Shown here: positions 17,625 to 25,966 of the stretch, in pieces
Numbering within the stretch: position 1 is the first letter of the stretch
How the letters are laid out: each line of letters starts with the position of its first letter
NCBI RefSeq assembly: GCF_052065835.1
Contig: NZ_JBQHTG010000002.1
Span: forward strand, 310,001-374,000
DNA: 64,000 nt
Direction: 5' to 3'
DNA from: Laedolimicola sp934402125
Lineage (GTDB): Bacteria > Bacillota > Clostridia > Lachnospirales > Lachnospiraceae
Made by a program: the position numbers and the translations under genes
The notes under the pieces: generated by a model
What the model was told of the DNA's origin: nothing
The model's input: only the letters and a program-made list of their open reading frames with translations
The model's database searches: none

Positions 17625-18020
17625 ATGGTAAAAAGAATTCTGGCCGGAGCGATTGGGATCGTTCTGTTACTGACCCTGGCATACTATTCCGGAAGCCTTA
17701 TGTCTGAGCGTGCTATGCAAAAAGAGCAGGCGAAGCTGCAGAAGCGGATTGAGCAGCTGGAATCAGCTGCAAAAAAGGCGGCCTCTGCCCCGCGGCTTGT
17801 GCAGTCTGAGACGTCGGAAGCGGAACAAACAGCCCGGTTTTATCTAAAGGAACAAAGTGGAACCGTTTCCATCTATCAGGGGGACGGCACAACGTTGTAT
17901 GAGACGACAGATATCCCCATTTCTCTGCTTCCGGAAGCCTTGCAGGGGGAAATCCGGGCGGGAAAAGCAATTCGGGACGAGGCAGCACTTTATGATTTCT
18001 TGGAGAATTACTCCAGTTAA
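17625..18020 (+). CDS. Membrane-anchored BofC-like C-terminal domain protein
   Basis: A 131-residue protein. One N-terminal membrane helix or uncleaved signal anchor lies at about 5-24, followed by a coiled-coil segment (about 30-55). The C-terminal module YLKEQSGTVSIYQGDG...LPEALQGEIRAGKAI...LENYSS resembles the BofC C-terminal domain seen in small clostridial proteins. BofC inhibits the SpoIVB protease in sigma-K checkpoint control of bacilli; the role of this short form is unknown. The start ATG follows the T-tract of a terminator, so expression depends on read-through or on a start site within the hairpin region. Confidence 0.6.
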   Translation: MVKRILAGAIGIVLLLTLAYYSGSLMSERAMQKEQAKLQKRIEQLESAAKKAASAPRLVQSETSEAEQTARFYLKEQSGTVSIYQGDGTTLYETTDIPISLLPEALQGEIRAGKAIRDEAALYDFLENYSS

Positions 18021-18022
18021 AC

Positions 18023-18051
18023 TTGCTATTCCGCCCGTTATGGTGTAAAGT
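18023..18051 (+). promoter_or_regulatory. Candidate sigma-A promoter for proB
   Basis: TTGCTA (18023-18028), 17-bp spacer, TAAAGT (18046-18051), located 50 bp before the proB start. Confidence 0.45.
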
Positions 18052-18100
18052 TAAAAGGATAAAAAAGATAGACAGGAAACTGTGACGAGGAACAGACAGC

Positions 18101-18952
18101 ATGAATGCAGACTACAGAGAAAAGATAAAAGATAAGAAAAGAATTGTGGTAAAGGTAGGAACCTCCTCCCTGATTCATAAGGAGACGGGAAGTCTGGATC
18201 TGATTAAGGTGGAGCACCTGGTCCGGGAGCTTTCGGATCTTCATAACCAGGGCAAGGACGTGATCCTGGTTACCTCAGGAGCCATCGGCGTGGGAAGAAA
18301 GGCGGCGGGATTAAAGGAAAAGCCGGAAAGCGTCCCTACAAAGCAGGCCTGCGCGGCCATCGGACAGGCGCGCCTGATGATGATTTACCAGAAGTTCTTT
18401 GCGGAATACAATCAGGTGGCAGCCCAGATCCTGATGACCCGTAATACCATGATCAACCGGAAAAACCGGCGGCATGCCCAGGATACCTTTGAAGAGCTTC
18501 TGGCTCTGGGCGCCATTCCGGTTGTAAATTCCAACGACAGTATCTCAACCTTTGAGATTCTCCACGGCGATAATGACACCCTGTCAGCCATCGTAGCTTC
18601 TCTGGTGGACGCGGATTTGCTGATCCTTTTGTCTGACATCAACGGACTTTATACGGACAATCCCAATACCAATCCGAAGGCTGAGTTTGTTCCCTTTGTG
18701 GAATATCTGGATGAAGAGCTGATGGGAATGGGAAAGGACGCCGTAAGCTCCGTCGGAACCGGCGGTATGGCGACCAAGTTGATTGCGGCAGAGCTGGCTA
18801 CGGCAACAGGCGCCGATATGCTGATTGCTAACGGCGGCGACATGAGTGTTATCCATAAGATCGTAAACGGGGAGAGATATGGAACCTTTTTCCAGGCACA
18901 TAAAGATGAAAGTTTTGATTTAAAGACATTTCTGGAGGCGCATTTTTCATGA
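18101..18952 (+). CDS. proB: Glutamate 5-kinase (short form without PUA domain)
   Basis: A 283-residue amino-acid kinase catalysing the first step of proline synthesis, glutamate to glutamyl-5-phosphate. Motifs: VVKVGTSSL (15-23), VTSGAIGVGRK, IPVVNSNDSIS and GTGGMATKLIAAELAT. The RNA-binding-like PUA domain of E. coli ProB is absent, as in many Firmicutes. proA lies 1.7 kb downstream, with three unrelated genes in between. Overlaps the patatin gene by 4 bp. Confidence 0.94.
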   Translation: MNADYREKIKDKKRIVVKVGTSSLIHKETGSLDLIKVEHLVRELSDLHNQGKDVILVTSGAIGVGRKAAGLKEKPESVPTKQACAAIGQARLMMIYQKFFAEYNQVAAQILMTRNTMINRKNRRHAQDTFEELLALGAIPVVNSNDSISTFEILHGDNDTLSAIVASLVDADLLILLSDINGLYTDNPNTNPKAEFVPFVEYLDEELMGMGKDAVSSVGTGGMATKLIAAELATATGADMLIANGGDMSVIHKIVNGERYGTFFQAHKDESFDLKTFLEAHFS

Positions 18953-19812
18953 GAAAATCAGGTTTGGTACTGGAAGGCGGCGGCACCCGCGGCGTGTTTA
19001 CAGCGGGCGTACTGGATTATTTTATGGAGCAGAGAATGTATCTGCCCTATGTCATCGGCGTATCGGCGGGAGCCTGCAACGCGGTGAATTACGTCTCCCA
19101 TCAGCCTGGGAGGATGAAGCTGTGTACCATCGACTTTCTGGAGGCAGGCAGCTATATCGGCCTTAGGTCTCTGGTGAAGACCCACAGCCTGTTCAATATG
19201 GATTTGATTTTTGATATCTTTCCCAATAAAATCATTCCCTTTGATTATGATACTTACTTTTCCTCCGGAATCGAATGTGTCCTGACAGCCACCAATGCCC
19301 TGACGGGAAAGGCGGCCTATCTGACAGAAGATCAGGACAGACAGAGGCTGATGGCTATCTGCCGTGCTTCCTCCAGTCTTCCGGTTGTATCCCCGCTGGT
19401 AAAGGTGGACGATATTCCCATGTCGGACGGCGGCGTGGCTGATTCCGTTCCCATCCGGAAGGCTCTCCGTGATGGGGTAAAAAAGCCCATTATCATTCTG
19501 ACCAGACAGGAGGGCTATCGGAAGGCCCCTGCCAGAAAAACCCTAAAGATGGCCCAGATTATGTATCAGAAGTACCCGAATCTGATCCGTGCCATCAAGT
19601 ACCGCGCGTACTATTACAATCGTACCATGGAGCTGATCGAGGATCTGGAAAACCGGGGCCATGTGTACGTGATCCGTCCCCAGGTTCCGGTGGTAAAGAA
19701 CACGGAAAATCATGAGGCAGTTCTTACAGAATTTTACAATCATGGATATGAATACGCAAAGGATGTGTTTGAAAAAGCAGCAGCCTTTGTCGAATGGGAA
19801 GGAGATAAATAA
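18949..19812 (+). CDS. Patatin-like phospholipase (RssA/YchK type)
   Basis: A 287-residue patatin-fold esterase. The oxyanion loop GGGTRG spans 10-15, the nucleophile elbow GVSAG has Ser39, and the dyad partner lies in SDGGVAD with Asp160, so the Ser-Asp catalytic pair is intact. No signal peptide, so a cytoplasmic or membrane-associated lipid acyl hydrolase is likely; the substrate is unknown. ATGA overlap with proB. Confidence 0.88.
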   Translation: MRKSGLVLEGGGTRGVFTAGVLDYFMEQRMYLPYVIGVSAGACNAVNYVSHQPGRMKLCTIDFLEAGSYIGLRSLVKTHSLFNMDLIFDIFPNKIIPFDYDTYFSSGIECVLTATNALTGKAAYLTEDQDRQRLMAICRASSSLPVVSPLVKVDDIPMSDGGVADSVPIRKALRDGVKKPIIILTRQEGYRKAPARKTLKMAQIMYQKYPNLIRAIKYRAYYYNRTMELIEDLENRGHVYVIRPQVPVVKNTENHEAVLTEFYNHGYEYAKDVFEKAAAFVEWEGDK

Positions 19813-20037
19813 ATGGATCCACAGAAGATTGCCCGCATCAATGAGCTGTACCGCCGCTCCAAGGCGGAAGGCCTGACGGATGCGGAAAAGAAAGAACAGA
19901 AGCTTCTGCGTCTGGAATATATTGAGTCTGTCCGCAAAAATCTCAGAGGACAGCTGAACAACATCGATATTAAAGAAAAGGACGGAAGTATCGTAAATCT
20001 GGGTGAAAAATATGATGAAAACAGAAAAGGAAACTAA
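19813..20037 (+). CDS. DUF896 protein (YnzC family)
   Basis: A 74-residue helical hairpin protein. The family signature is KIARINELYRRSKAEGLTDAE, then EQKLLRLEYIESVRKNLRGQL. B. subtilis YnzC is the structural reference; the function is unknown, and related YneA-operon genes are SOS-linked. The ATG directly follows the patatin stop, with GAAGGAG 11 bp upstream. Confidence 0.9.
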   Translation: MDPQKIARINELYRRSKAEGLTDAEKKEQKLLRLEYIESVRKNLRGQLNNIDIKEKDGSIVNLGEKYDENRKGN

Positions 20038-20608
20038 AAAGGAACAAAAGAAAGTACTGCGAAAAGAGATTAAGTCTCTCCGGGCAGCTCATACGGATGA
20101 AGAGATCCATGCCATGAGTCTGAAGGTACGGGATCAGGTGCTGACCCTGCCGGAATACCAGGCTGCGGAAGTGCTTTATATTTATGTAGACAGCAAACAT
20201 GAGGTGGAGACTTCAGATATCATCCGGGCTGCCTGGGCAGACGGAAAACGGGTGGCTGTGCCGAAGGTACTGGGAGAGAATATGAAATTCTTTTATATTA
20301 CTTCCCTGGAGGAGGACCTGGAGGAAGGCTATTATGGCATCCGGGAGCCATACGAGAAACATCCGGCTGACGAATGCGGTGATGAGAAAAAGGCATTGAT
20401 GTTAATGCCCGGTGTAGTTTTTGACGAAGAACGTCACCGGATTGGTTTTGGCGGCGGTTTCTACGATCGTTTCCTGGAGGCACATCCGGGGCTTTCCAGA
20501 GTGGCGCTGGCCTTTGAGTTTCAGATAAAAGCGCAGGTTCCTTATGAGGCTTTTGACATCTGTCCGGAAAAGATCGTGACAGAGAAACGGATCATTGGGA
20601 GGGTATAG
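20012..20608 (+). CDS. 5-formyltetrahydrofolate cyclo-ligase
   Basis: A 198-residue MTHFS-family enzyme converting 5-formyl-THF to 5,10-methenyl-THF with ATP. The diagnostic C-terminal motif is MLMPGVVFDEERHRIGFGGG followed by FYDRFL. The N-terminal basic helix KKVLRKEIKSLRAA supplies ATP-binding residues. Tandem ATG codons at 20012 and 20015 and a GTG at 20003 are all possible; I use 20012. The start lies inside the end of the DUF896 gene (26-bp overlap), and no strong ribosome binding site is visible, so coupling to the upstream gene is likely. Confidence 0.9.
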   Translation: MMKTEKETKKEQKKVLRKEIKSLRAAHTDEEIHAMSLKVRDQVLTLPEYQAAEVLYIYVDSKHEVETSDIIRAAWADGKRVAVPKVLGENMKFFYITSLEEDLEEGYYGIREPYEKHPADECGDEKKALMLMPGVVFDEERHRIGFGGGFYDRFLEAHPGLSRVALAFEFQIKAQVPYEAFDICPEKIVTEKRIIGRV

Positions 20609-21850
20609 ATGACATTAGAGAGCATTGGACAGAAAGCAAAAGAGGCAGAGCCGGTTCTCCGGGTGCTGGGCCGGGAAGAAAAGGACCGGGTGCTCCAAAA
20701 AGCGGCAGAGCTTCTGGTAACAGAACAGGATGAGATTCTGAAAGCCAATGAGCAGGATATGGAAGCAGGCAGAGCTCGCGGTATGAAGCCGGGGCTTCTG
20801 GATCGCCTGAAGCTGACCGGGGAACGGATCGAAGGAATGGCAGAGGGACTTCGCCAGATTGCAGCTCTTCCGGATCCGGTGCGCGAGATTATGAAAGACT
20901 GGGTACCGGAAAACGGCCTGCATATCCGTCAGGTACGGGTGCCTCTGGGCGTTATCGGTATCATCTATGAGGCGCGGCCTAACGTAACCGCAGACGCCTT
21001 CGGACTCTGTTTTAAGACGGGCAATCCGGTGGTACTCCGGGGCGGAAGTGACGCGATTCATTCCAACCTGGCGATCACCCGGGTGCTGCAGAAGGCTCTT
21101 CAGCTCTGCGGTTATCCAGAAACCGCGATTCAGCTTCTGACAGATACCAGCCGGGAGACGGCGGCAGCCTTTATGAAGCTGAACCGATACATAGATGTGC
21201 TGATTCCCCGGGGAAGCTCCGGGCTTATCGCTACGGTAGTAAATAACAGTACCATTCCGGTTATCGAAACCGGATCCGGAAACTGCCATATCTATGTGGA
21301 CGAGACAGCGGATCTCAATCAGGCAGTGGATATTGTATACAATGCCAAAACCCAGCGGATTGGCGTCTGCAATGCCTGCGAGTCCCTGGTGGTAAACCGG
21401 AAGGTAAAGGATGAATTCCTGCCTCTTCTGGCAAAACGCCTGCAGGAGAAACAGGTGGAGCTGCGCGGCGATGAGGCTGCCCGGGAGGCAGTTCCCATGC
21501 AGAAGGCTACGGAAGAAGACTGGGGAACGGAATATCTGGATTATATTCTGTCAGTAAAGACCGTGGATACCATCGAGGAAGCCATTGCCCATATCAACCG
21601 TTATAACACCGGACACTCTGAGGCTATTATTACAAAGAATCAGGAGCACGCGGATAAGTTTTTAAAGGAAGTGGACGCGGCAGCCGTGTATGTCAATGCT
21701 TCTACCCGTTTCACGGATGGCTTTGAATTCGGCTTTGGCGCGGAGATTGGCATCAGTACCCAGAAGCTCCATGCCAGAGGCCCCATGGGACTTGTGGCGC
21801 TGACTTCCTATAAGTACGAAATTACCGGAAACGGACAGGTAAGGGGGTAG
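20609..21850 (+). CDS. proA: Gamma-glutamyl phosphate reductase
   Basis: A 413-residue aldehyde-dehydrogenase-fold enzyme for the second step of proline synthesis. Diagnostic parts: VRQVRVPLGVIGIIYEARPN, VLRGGSDAIHSN, IPRGSSGLI, and the catalytic Cys in GVCNACESLVV. The C-terminus FGFGAEIGISTQKLHARGPMG is typical for ProA. The start directly follows the previous stop, whose last codons carry a GGGAGGG ribosome binding site. Confidence 0.97.
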   Translation: MTLESIGQKAKEAEPVLRVLGREEKDRVLQKAAELLVTEQDEILKANEQDMEAGRARGMKPGLLDRLKLTGERIEGMAEGLRQIAALPDPVREIMKDWVPENGLHIRQVRVPLGVIGIIYEARPNVTADAFGLCFKTGNPVVLRGGSDAIHSNLAITRVLQKALQLCGYPETAIQLLTDTSRETAAAFMKLNRYIDVLIPRGSSGLIATVVNNSTIPVIETGSGNCHIYVDETADLNQAVDIVYNAKTQRIGVCNACESLVVNRKVKDEFLPLLAKRLQEKQVELRGDEAAREAVPMQKATEEDWGTEYLDYILSVKTVDTIEEAIAHINRYNTGHSEAIITKNQEHADKFLKEVDAAAVYVNASTRFTDGFEFGFGAEIGISTQKLHARGPMGLVALTSYKYEITGNGQVRG

Positions 21851-21853
21851 GAG

Positions 21854-22417
21854 ATGAGAGTTATAGCAGGAACAGCCAGAAGTATGCCCCTTCGCTGTAT
21901 CGAAGGCCTGAATACCCGGCCCACGACAGATCGGATCAAAGAAACCTTGTTTAATATGCTGCAGCCGGAGATTCCGGGCTGCCGTTTTCTGGATCTCTTT
22001 GGCGGCAGCGGCGCTATCGGTATCGAGGCCCTGAGCCGGGGAGCGGACTTTGCCGCTTTTGCGGAAAATAACCGGAAGGCTTATGACTGTATCGGAGAGA
22101 ACCTGGCGTTTACCAGACTTGCCGACCGGGCCCGGGTATTTTTTATGGACGCTCTGGGAGCGCTACGGGTACTGGAGGGAGAAGAACCCTTTGATATCAT
22201 TTTTCTTGATCCGCCCTATGGAAAGGGACTGGAGCAGGAGGTGCTGGCTTATCTTCGGAATTCCGGACTCATGACGGAAGATACCACCATCGTTCTGGAG
22301 ACAGCGCTTTCGGAGGATACGGACTGGATAGAGGATCTGGGCTATCGGATCCGTAAGATAAAAAAATACAAGACGAACCGGCATCTTTTTATAGAGCCGG
22401 ATGAGGGAGACGAATGA
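21854..22417 (+). CDS. rsmD: 16S rRNA (guanine966-N2)-methyltransferase RsmD
   Basis: A 187-residue SAM-dependent methyltransferase. Motif I is LDLFGGSGAIGIEALSRGA and the catalytic motif IV is FLDPPYGKG (about 117-125). The N-terminal MRVIAGTARSMPLRCIEG...TRPTTDRIKETLFN is specific for RsmD. Overlaps coaD by 4 bp, a standard pairing in Firmicutes. Confidence 0.95.
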   Translation: MRVIAGTARSMPLRCIEGLNTRPTTDRIKETLFNMLQPEIPGCRFLDLFGGSGAIGIEALSRGADFAAFAENNRKAYDCIGENLAFTRLADRARVFFMDALGALRVLEGEEPFDIIFLDPPYGKGLEQEVLAYLRNSGLMTEDTTIVLETALSEDTDWIEDLGYRIRKIKKYKTNRHLFIEPDEGDE

Positions 22418-22905
22418 TTAGAGCAATCTATGCGGGAAGCTTTGACCCGGTAACCAAAGGACACCTGGACGTGATAGTCCGGGCGGCGCATATTGTGGAC
22501 GAGCTGGTGGTAGGCGTTCTGAATAACCGGGCCAAGTCTCCGTTGTTTTCTGTGGAAGAACGTGTTAAGATGTTAGAAGAAGTCACAAAGGAATATCCCA
22601 ATATCCGGATTCGTTCCTTTACCGGACTTCTGGTGGATTTCGCAAAGGAATGCGAGGCCCATATCATCGTAAGAGGTCTGCGGGCAATTACGGATTTTGA
22701 CTATGAGCTGCAGATGGCCCAGACCAACCGGATCATGAGTCCGGATCTGGATACCCTGTTCCTTACGACCAGTCTGGAATATGCTTATCTAAGTTCCACC
22801 ACGGTCAAAGAGGTGGCATCCTTCGGCGGTGATATTTCCGCCTTTGTCCCGCCCTATGTGGAGAGAAAAATCCGGGAGCGCATGAAGGAGCGTTACGGAA
22901 TCTAA
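22414..22905 (+). CDS. coaD: Phosphopantetheine adenylyltransferase
   Basis: A 163-residue nucleotidyltransferase for the penultimate step of coenzyme A synthesis. The TxGH-type motif reads AGSFDPVTKGHLDVI, and the C-terminal loop is YLSSTTVKEVASFGGD. VRGLRAITDFDYELQMA is typical of CoaD. Complete length for the family. Confidence 0.97.
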   Translation: MIRAIYAGSFDPVTKGHLDVIVRAAHIVDELVVGVLNNRAKSPLFSVEERVKMLEEVTKEYPNIRIRSFTGLLVDFAKECEAHIIVRGLRAITDFDYELQMAQTNRIMSPDLDTLFLTTSLEYAYLSSTTVKEVASFGGDISAFVPPYVERKIRERMKERYGI

Positions 22906-22932
22906 ATCGGAAATGGAGAGGAGAACGGTTTT

Positions 22933-23514
22933 ATGAGCAGCAAGATCGAACAGATCATCGAAGAAATCGAGGAGTATATTGACGGCTGCAAGCCGCAGAC
23001 ATTATCAAAGACCAACATCATTGTAAATAAAGAGGAGATAGAAGAGCTTCTCAGAGAGCTTCGCATGAAGACTCCGGAGGAGATCAAGCGTTATCAGAAG
23101 GTTCTGGCAAACCGGGACGCTATTCTGGCAGACGCCCAGTCAAAGGCAGACGCTATTATCAAGGAGGCCAATATACATACGACCGAATTGATCAACGAGC
23201 ATGAGATCATGCAGCAGGCCTACGTGCAGGCCAATGAGATTATGGCAGCTGCGGAGGCGGAAGCCCAGAAGCGTCTGGACGCCGCTACCATCGAGGCGAA
23301 CAACTTCCGGATGCAGGCTATGCGTTACACGGACGATATGCTGGGCAACCTGCAGAATCTGATTCGTCAGACCATGGAGGGACATGCAGCCCGCTATGAG
23401 TCCATGATGAATTCCCTGAATAACTTTAATGAGATTCTGGCAAGCAACCGGGCAGAATTAGGTCCGGCTATTACAGAGCAGCCTTCCGGGGAAATGGCGG
23501 AAGACGACCAGTAA
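22933..23514 (+). CDS. Coiled-coil protein (DivIVA/ATPase subunit H-like), function unknown
   Basis: A 193-residue, mostly helical protein. It starts SSKIEQIIEEIEEYIDGCK, contains a long predicted coiled coil (about 70-140) rich in Ala and Glu (ADAQSKADAIIKEAN, AEAEAQKRLDAATIEA), and has an acidic tail. Database names in this group are often ATPase or V-ATPase subunit H, but the similarity is that of coiled coils and DivIVA-like scaffolds; no enzymatic domain is visible. Conserved beside coaD and ylbJ in Lachnospiraceae-type genomes. Its 3' end overlaps convergent ylbJ by 44 bp. Confidence 0.65.
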   Translation: MSSKIEQIIEEIEEYIDGCKPQTLSKTNIIVNKEEIEELLRELRMKTPEEIKRYQKVLANRDAILADAQSKADAIIKEANIHTTELINEHEIMQQAYVQANEIMAAAEAEAQKRLDAATIEANNFRMQAMRYTDDMLGNLQNLIRQTMEGHAARYESMMNSLNNFNEILASNRAELGPAITEQPSGEMAEDDQ

Positions 23515-24433
23515 GCAGCAGATAAATAAAAGCGAGACAGAGGGTAGTCGCTGCAGTCACGGTTTTTGCTTTCAGATAAGAGCCAAGAGATAGATCCGTT
23601 CCCTGCAGCATACTTTCTGTCTGGGCAGCTCCGGACAGGCCGCCGAAGGACAGATAAAAAAGAGTCAGAACCCAGGCGGTTTGCGGAGCTATCTCCGGCA
23701 AAGCTGCAGTGACAGCAATGCCGTTTGTCATTTCCAGCATTCCTGCCCCGATGCAGGACAGAAGCGGACAGAGATCGAACAGAAACAGTAGGAGCTTTGC
23801 CAGCATGGAAAACAGGATAAGATAGCCCCCAAGCTTCAGGATATTTTCCAGTCCGTCCATGATACAGGCATCCACGATTTTGAAGCTGATTTGAGATCCG
23901 GATGTCTTTTTTTCTGTAGACAGAGAAGGGAAACAACGTCCCCGTCTGGTCAGCAGGGCGTAGAGAAGTGGAATCCCGTATACCAGAGCCAGGGAAATTG
24001 GGATTTGTTCCGGAAGTCCAAGGCTTTCCGTCAGACAATAGCCGGTCAGAAACGCGGGACTGGCGTTGTTGGTAAAGGTAAGAAGGTAAGTTCCTTCTTC
24101 CGGCGAGATACGCCGTTCCCGAACCAGATCTGCCGAAATCCGGGCTCCTGCGGGGTAACCGCACAGGAATCCTGCCAGGAGGCAGAAGGAGCCATTGGGA
24201 GAAAGTCCGAAGAGTCTCCCGGTAAAAGGCTCGATCAGACGAGTGACGAAAGCGACGCCGTCCAGGACAATCAGAAGCCGGGACAGAATAAAAAACGGCA
24301 GCAGTACCGGAATCAGGGCGTGAAACCAGAGCAGCAGTCCTTCCGAGGCTGCAGCGGCGGCCCGGGCGGGCGACAGGAGCATAAAAGCAAAGAGAATCAG
24401 ACAAAGTATGAGATAACTATATTTTTTCTTCAT
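23471..24433 (-). CDS. ylbJ: Sporulation integral membrane protein YlbJ
   Basis: A 320-residue membrane protein with nucleoside-transporter-like (Gate) topology, eight or more helices. Typical YlbJ segments: GLLLWFHALIPVLLPFFILS, LAGFLCGYPAGARISADLV, TNNASPAFL and LSFGGLSGAAQTES. It is a mother-cell sporulation protein linked to spore cortex formation. I start at the Met of MKKKYSYLIL. No ribosome binding site precedes it, and a sigma-E-like promoter sits only a few bases upstream, so the mRNA may be leaderless, or the true start may lie further in. The C-terminus overlaps the convergent coiled-coil gene. Confidence 0.88.
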   Translation of the reverse strand: MKKKYSYLILCLILFAFMLLSPARAAAAASEGLLLWFHALIPVLLPFFILSRLLIVLDGVAFVTRLIEPFTGRLFGLSPNGSFCLLAGFLCGYPAGARISADLVRERRISPEEGTYLLTFTNNASPAFLTGYCLTESLGLPEQIPISLALVYGIPLLYALLTRRGRCFPSLSTEKKTSGSQISFKIVDACIMDGLENILKLGGYLILFSMLAKLLLFLFDLCPLLSCIGAGMLEMTNGIAVTAALPEIAPQTAWVLTLFYLSFGGLSGAAQTESMLQGTDLSLGSYLKAKTVTAATTLCLAFIYLLLTGRLPPFPRKAAL

Positions 24434-24438
24434 GAAAT

Positions 24439-24468
24439 TATATATGAAAATAAGGAGGAGTAATATGC
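24439..24468 (-). promoter_or_regulatory. Candidate sigma-E promoter for ylbJ overlapping the pepD start
   Basis: On the minus strand GCATATT (24468-24462), a 15-bp spacer, and CATATATA (24446-24439) fit the sigma-E pattern well. It lies over the ribosome binding site and start codon of pepD and ends 6 bp before the ylbJ ATG. Confidence 0.45.
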
Positions 24469-25913
24469 GAGTATTAGAAGGTTTAGAGCCTAAGAAGGTA
24501 TTTGAATTTTTTGAGGATTTGACACAGATTCCCCGGGGATCCGGCAATGAGGCGGGAGCCGCAAAATATTGTATGGAATTTGCCAGAGAGCGCGGTCTTG
24601 CCGCTTCCTGTGACGAATTCAATAACGTGGTTATCACAAAAGAAGCCTCCGCTGGTTACGAGGATGCGCCGACCGTTATTATCCAGGGACATCTGGACAT
24701 GGTATGCGAAAAAGAGGCAGACTGCCCCATTGATTTTAAAAAGGATCCGCTGGATGTGGCTGTAGATGGTGATTTTGTCTATGCAAAGGGAACCACCCTG
24801 GGCGGCGATGACGGAATTGCCGTAGCGGTAGCCCTGGCTATCCTGGATGACGACACTTTGTCCCATCCCCGTCTGGAATGTCTGTTTACCACCGGCGAGG
24901 AGGTGGGTCTTCTGGGAGCAAAGGATTTTGACGCTTCCCATATGAAGGGCCGCAGACTGATCAACATCGATTCTGAGGAGGAAGGTATCTTTACGGTAAG
25001 CTGTGCCGGCGGCATGGTGGGTATCCTGCACATTCCGGCTGTATATCAGGAGACCGAAGGCGTCCGTTATACGGTAACGGTAGACGGTCTGCAGGGCGGT
25101 CACTCCGGAGCTGAGATTCATAAGGAGCATGGGAATTCCAATATCCTTATGGGTAGAGCCCTGTGCTGGCTGGACGAGACCGTCAATTTCCGCATTGCAG
25201 AGCTGGGTGGCGGACTGATGGACAATGCGATTCCCCGCAGCACTCAGGCAGTTCTCTACGTGCCGGAGGATGAGACGGCAGCCTTCGAGGAGCGTCTGAC
25301 AGCGCTTGACGCCATCTACAAGACCGAATACGCAGCCAGCGACGCCGGTGTGACTGTAAGTTTTGCCTCAGAAGGAAAGGGCAAGGGTCAGGCCCTGACG
25401 CCCAAGTGTGCTTCTATCCTGATGTATGTGCTTCATATGGTGCCCAATGGTGTAATCAAGAACAGCATGGATATTCCGGGACTGGTACAGACCTCCCTGA
25501 ATCTGGGCGTCCTCAGAATGGACGAGCAGGAAGCAACCGCAGTCTTCAGTATCCGCAGCTCCGTAGAGTCTGAAAAACTGGAGCTGAGCAGCCGTCTGCG
25601 TCACTGTGTAGAATTCCTGGGCGGAACCTATGAAGAAAAGGGAGACTATCCGGGCTGGGAATACCGTCATGAGTCAGACCTGCGGGATACCATGGTTTCT
25701 GTATACAAGAAGATGTATCAGGAAGATCCGAAGGTCATGGCTATCCATGCCGGTCTGGAGTGCGGACTTTTCAGTGGCAAGATGGAAGGACTGGACTGCG
25801 TTTCTATCGGACCGAACCTGTATGATATTCATACGCCGAAGGAGCGACTGAGTATTTCTTCCACAAAACGTATCTACGAATTTGTCGTAGAGGTTCTAAA
25901 AGAGCTTCGTTAA
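24465..25913 (+). CDS. pepD: Aminoacyl-histidine dipeptidase (PepD, M20C)
   Basis: A 482-residue metallo-dipeptidase that cleaves Xaa-His and other dipeptides in the cytoplasm. Zinc motifs: IQGHLDMVCEKE, GTTLGGDDGIAVA and TTGEEVGLLGA, with the dimerisation-lid start VDGLQGGHSGAEIHKEHGN. ATG24465 has AGGAGG at the right distance; an earlier in-frame ATG lacks one. The intergenic space to divergent ylbJ is only 31 bp, so its promoter must lie within ylbJ. Confidence 0.95.
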   Translation: MRVLEGLEPKKVFEFFEDLTQIPRGSGNEAGAAKYCMEFARERGLAASCDEFNNVVITKEASAGYEDAPTVIIQGHLDMVCEKEADCPIDFKKDPLDVAVDGDFVYAKGTTLGGDDGIAVAVALAILDDDTLSHPRLECLFTTGEEVGLLGAKDFDASHMKGRRLINIDSEEEGIFTVSCAGGMVGILHIPAVYQETEGVRYTVTVDGLQGGHSGAEIHKEHGNSNILMGRALCWLDETVNFRIAELGGGLMDNAIPRSTQAVLYVPEDETAAFEERLTALDAIYKTEYAASDAGVTVSFASEGKGKGQALTPKCASILMYVLHMVPNGVIKNSMDIPGLVQTSLNLGVLRMDEQEATAVFSIRSSVESEKLELSSRLRHCVEFLGGTYEEKGDYPGWEYRHESDLRDTMVSVYKKMYQEDPKVMAIHAGLECGLFSGKMEGLDCVSIGPNLYDIHTPKERLSISSTKRIYEFVVEVLKELR

Positions 25914-25966
25914 TCATATACTATGATGCCTGGGGCAAAACAAAAGGTGGAGAGTGATTCGGCAGG

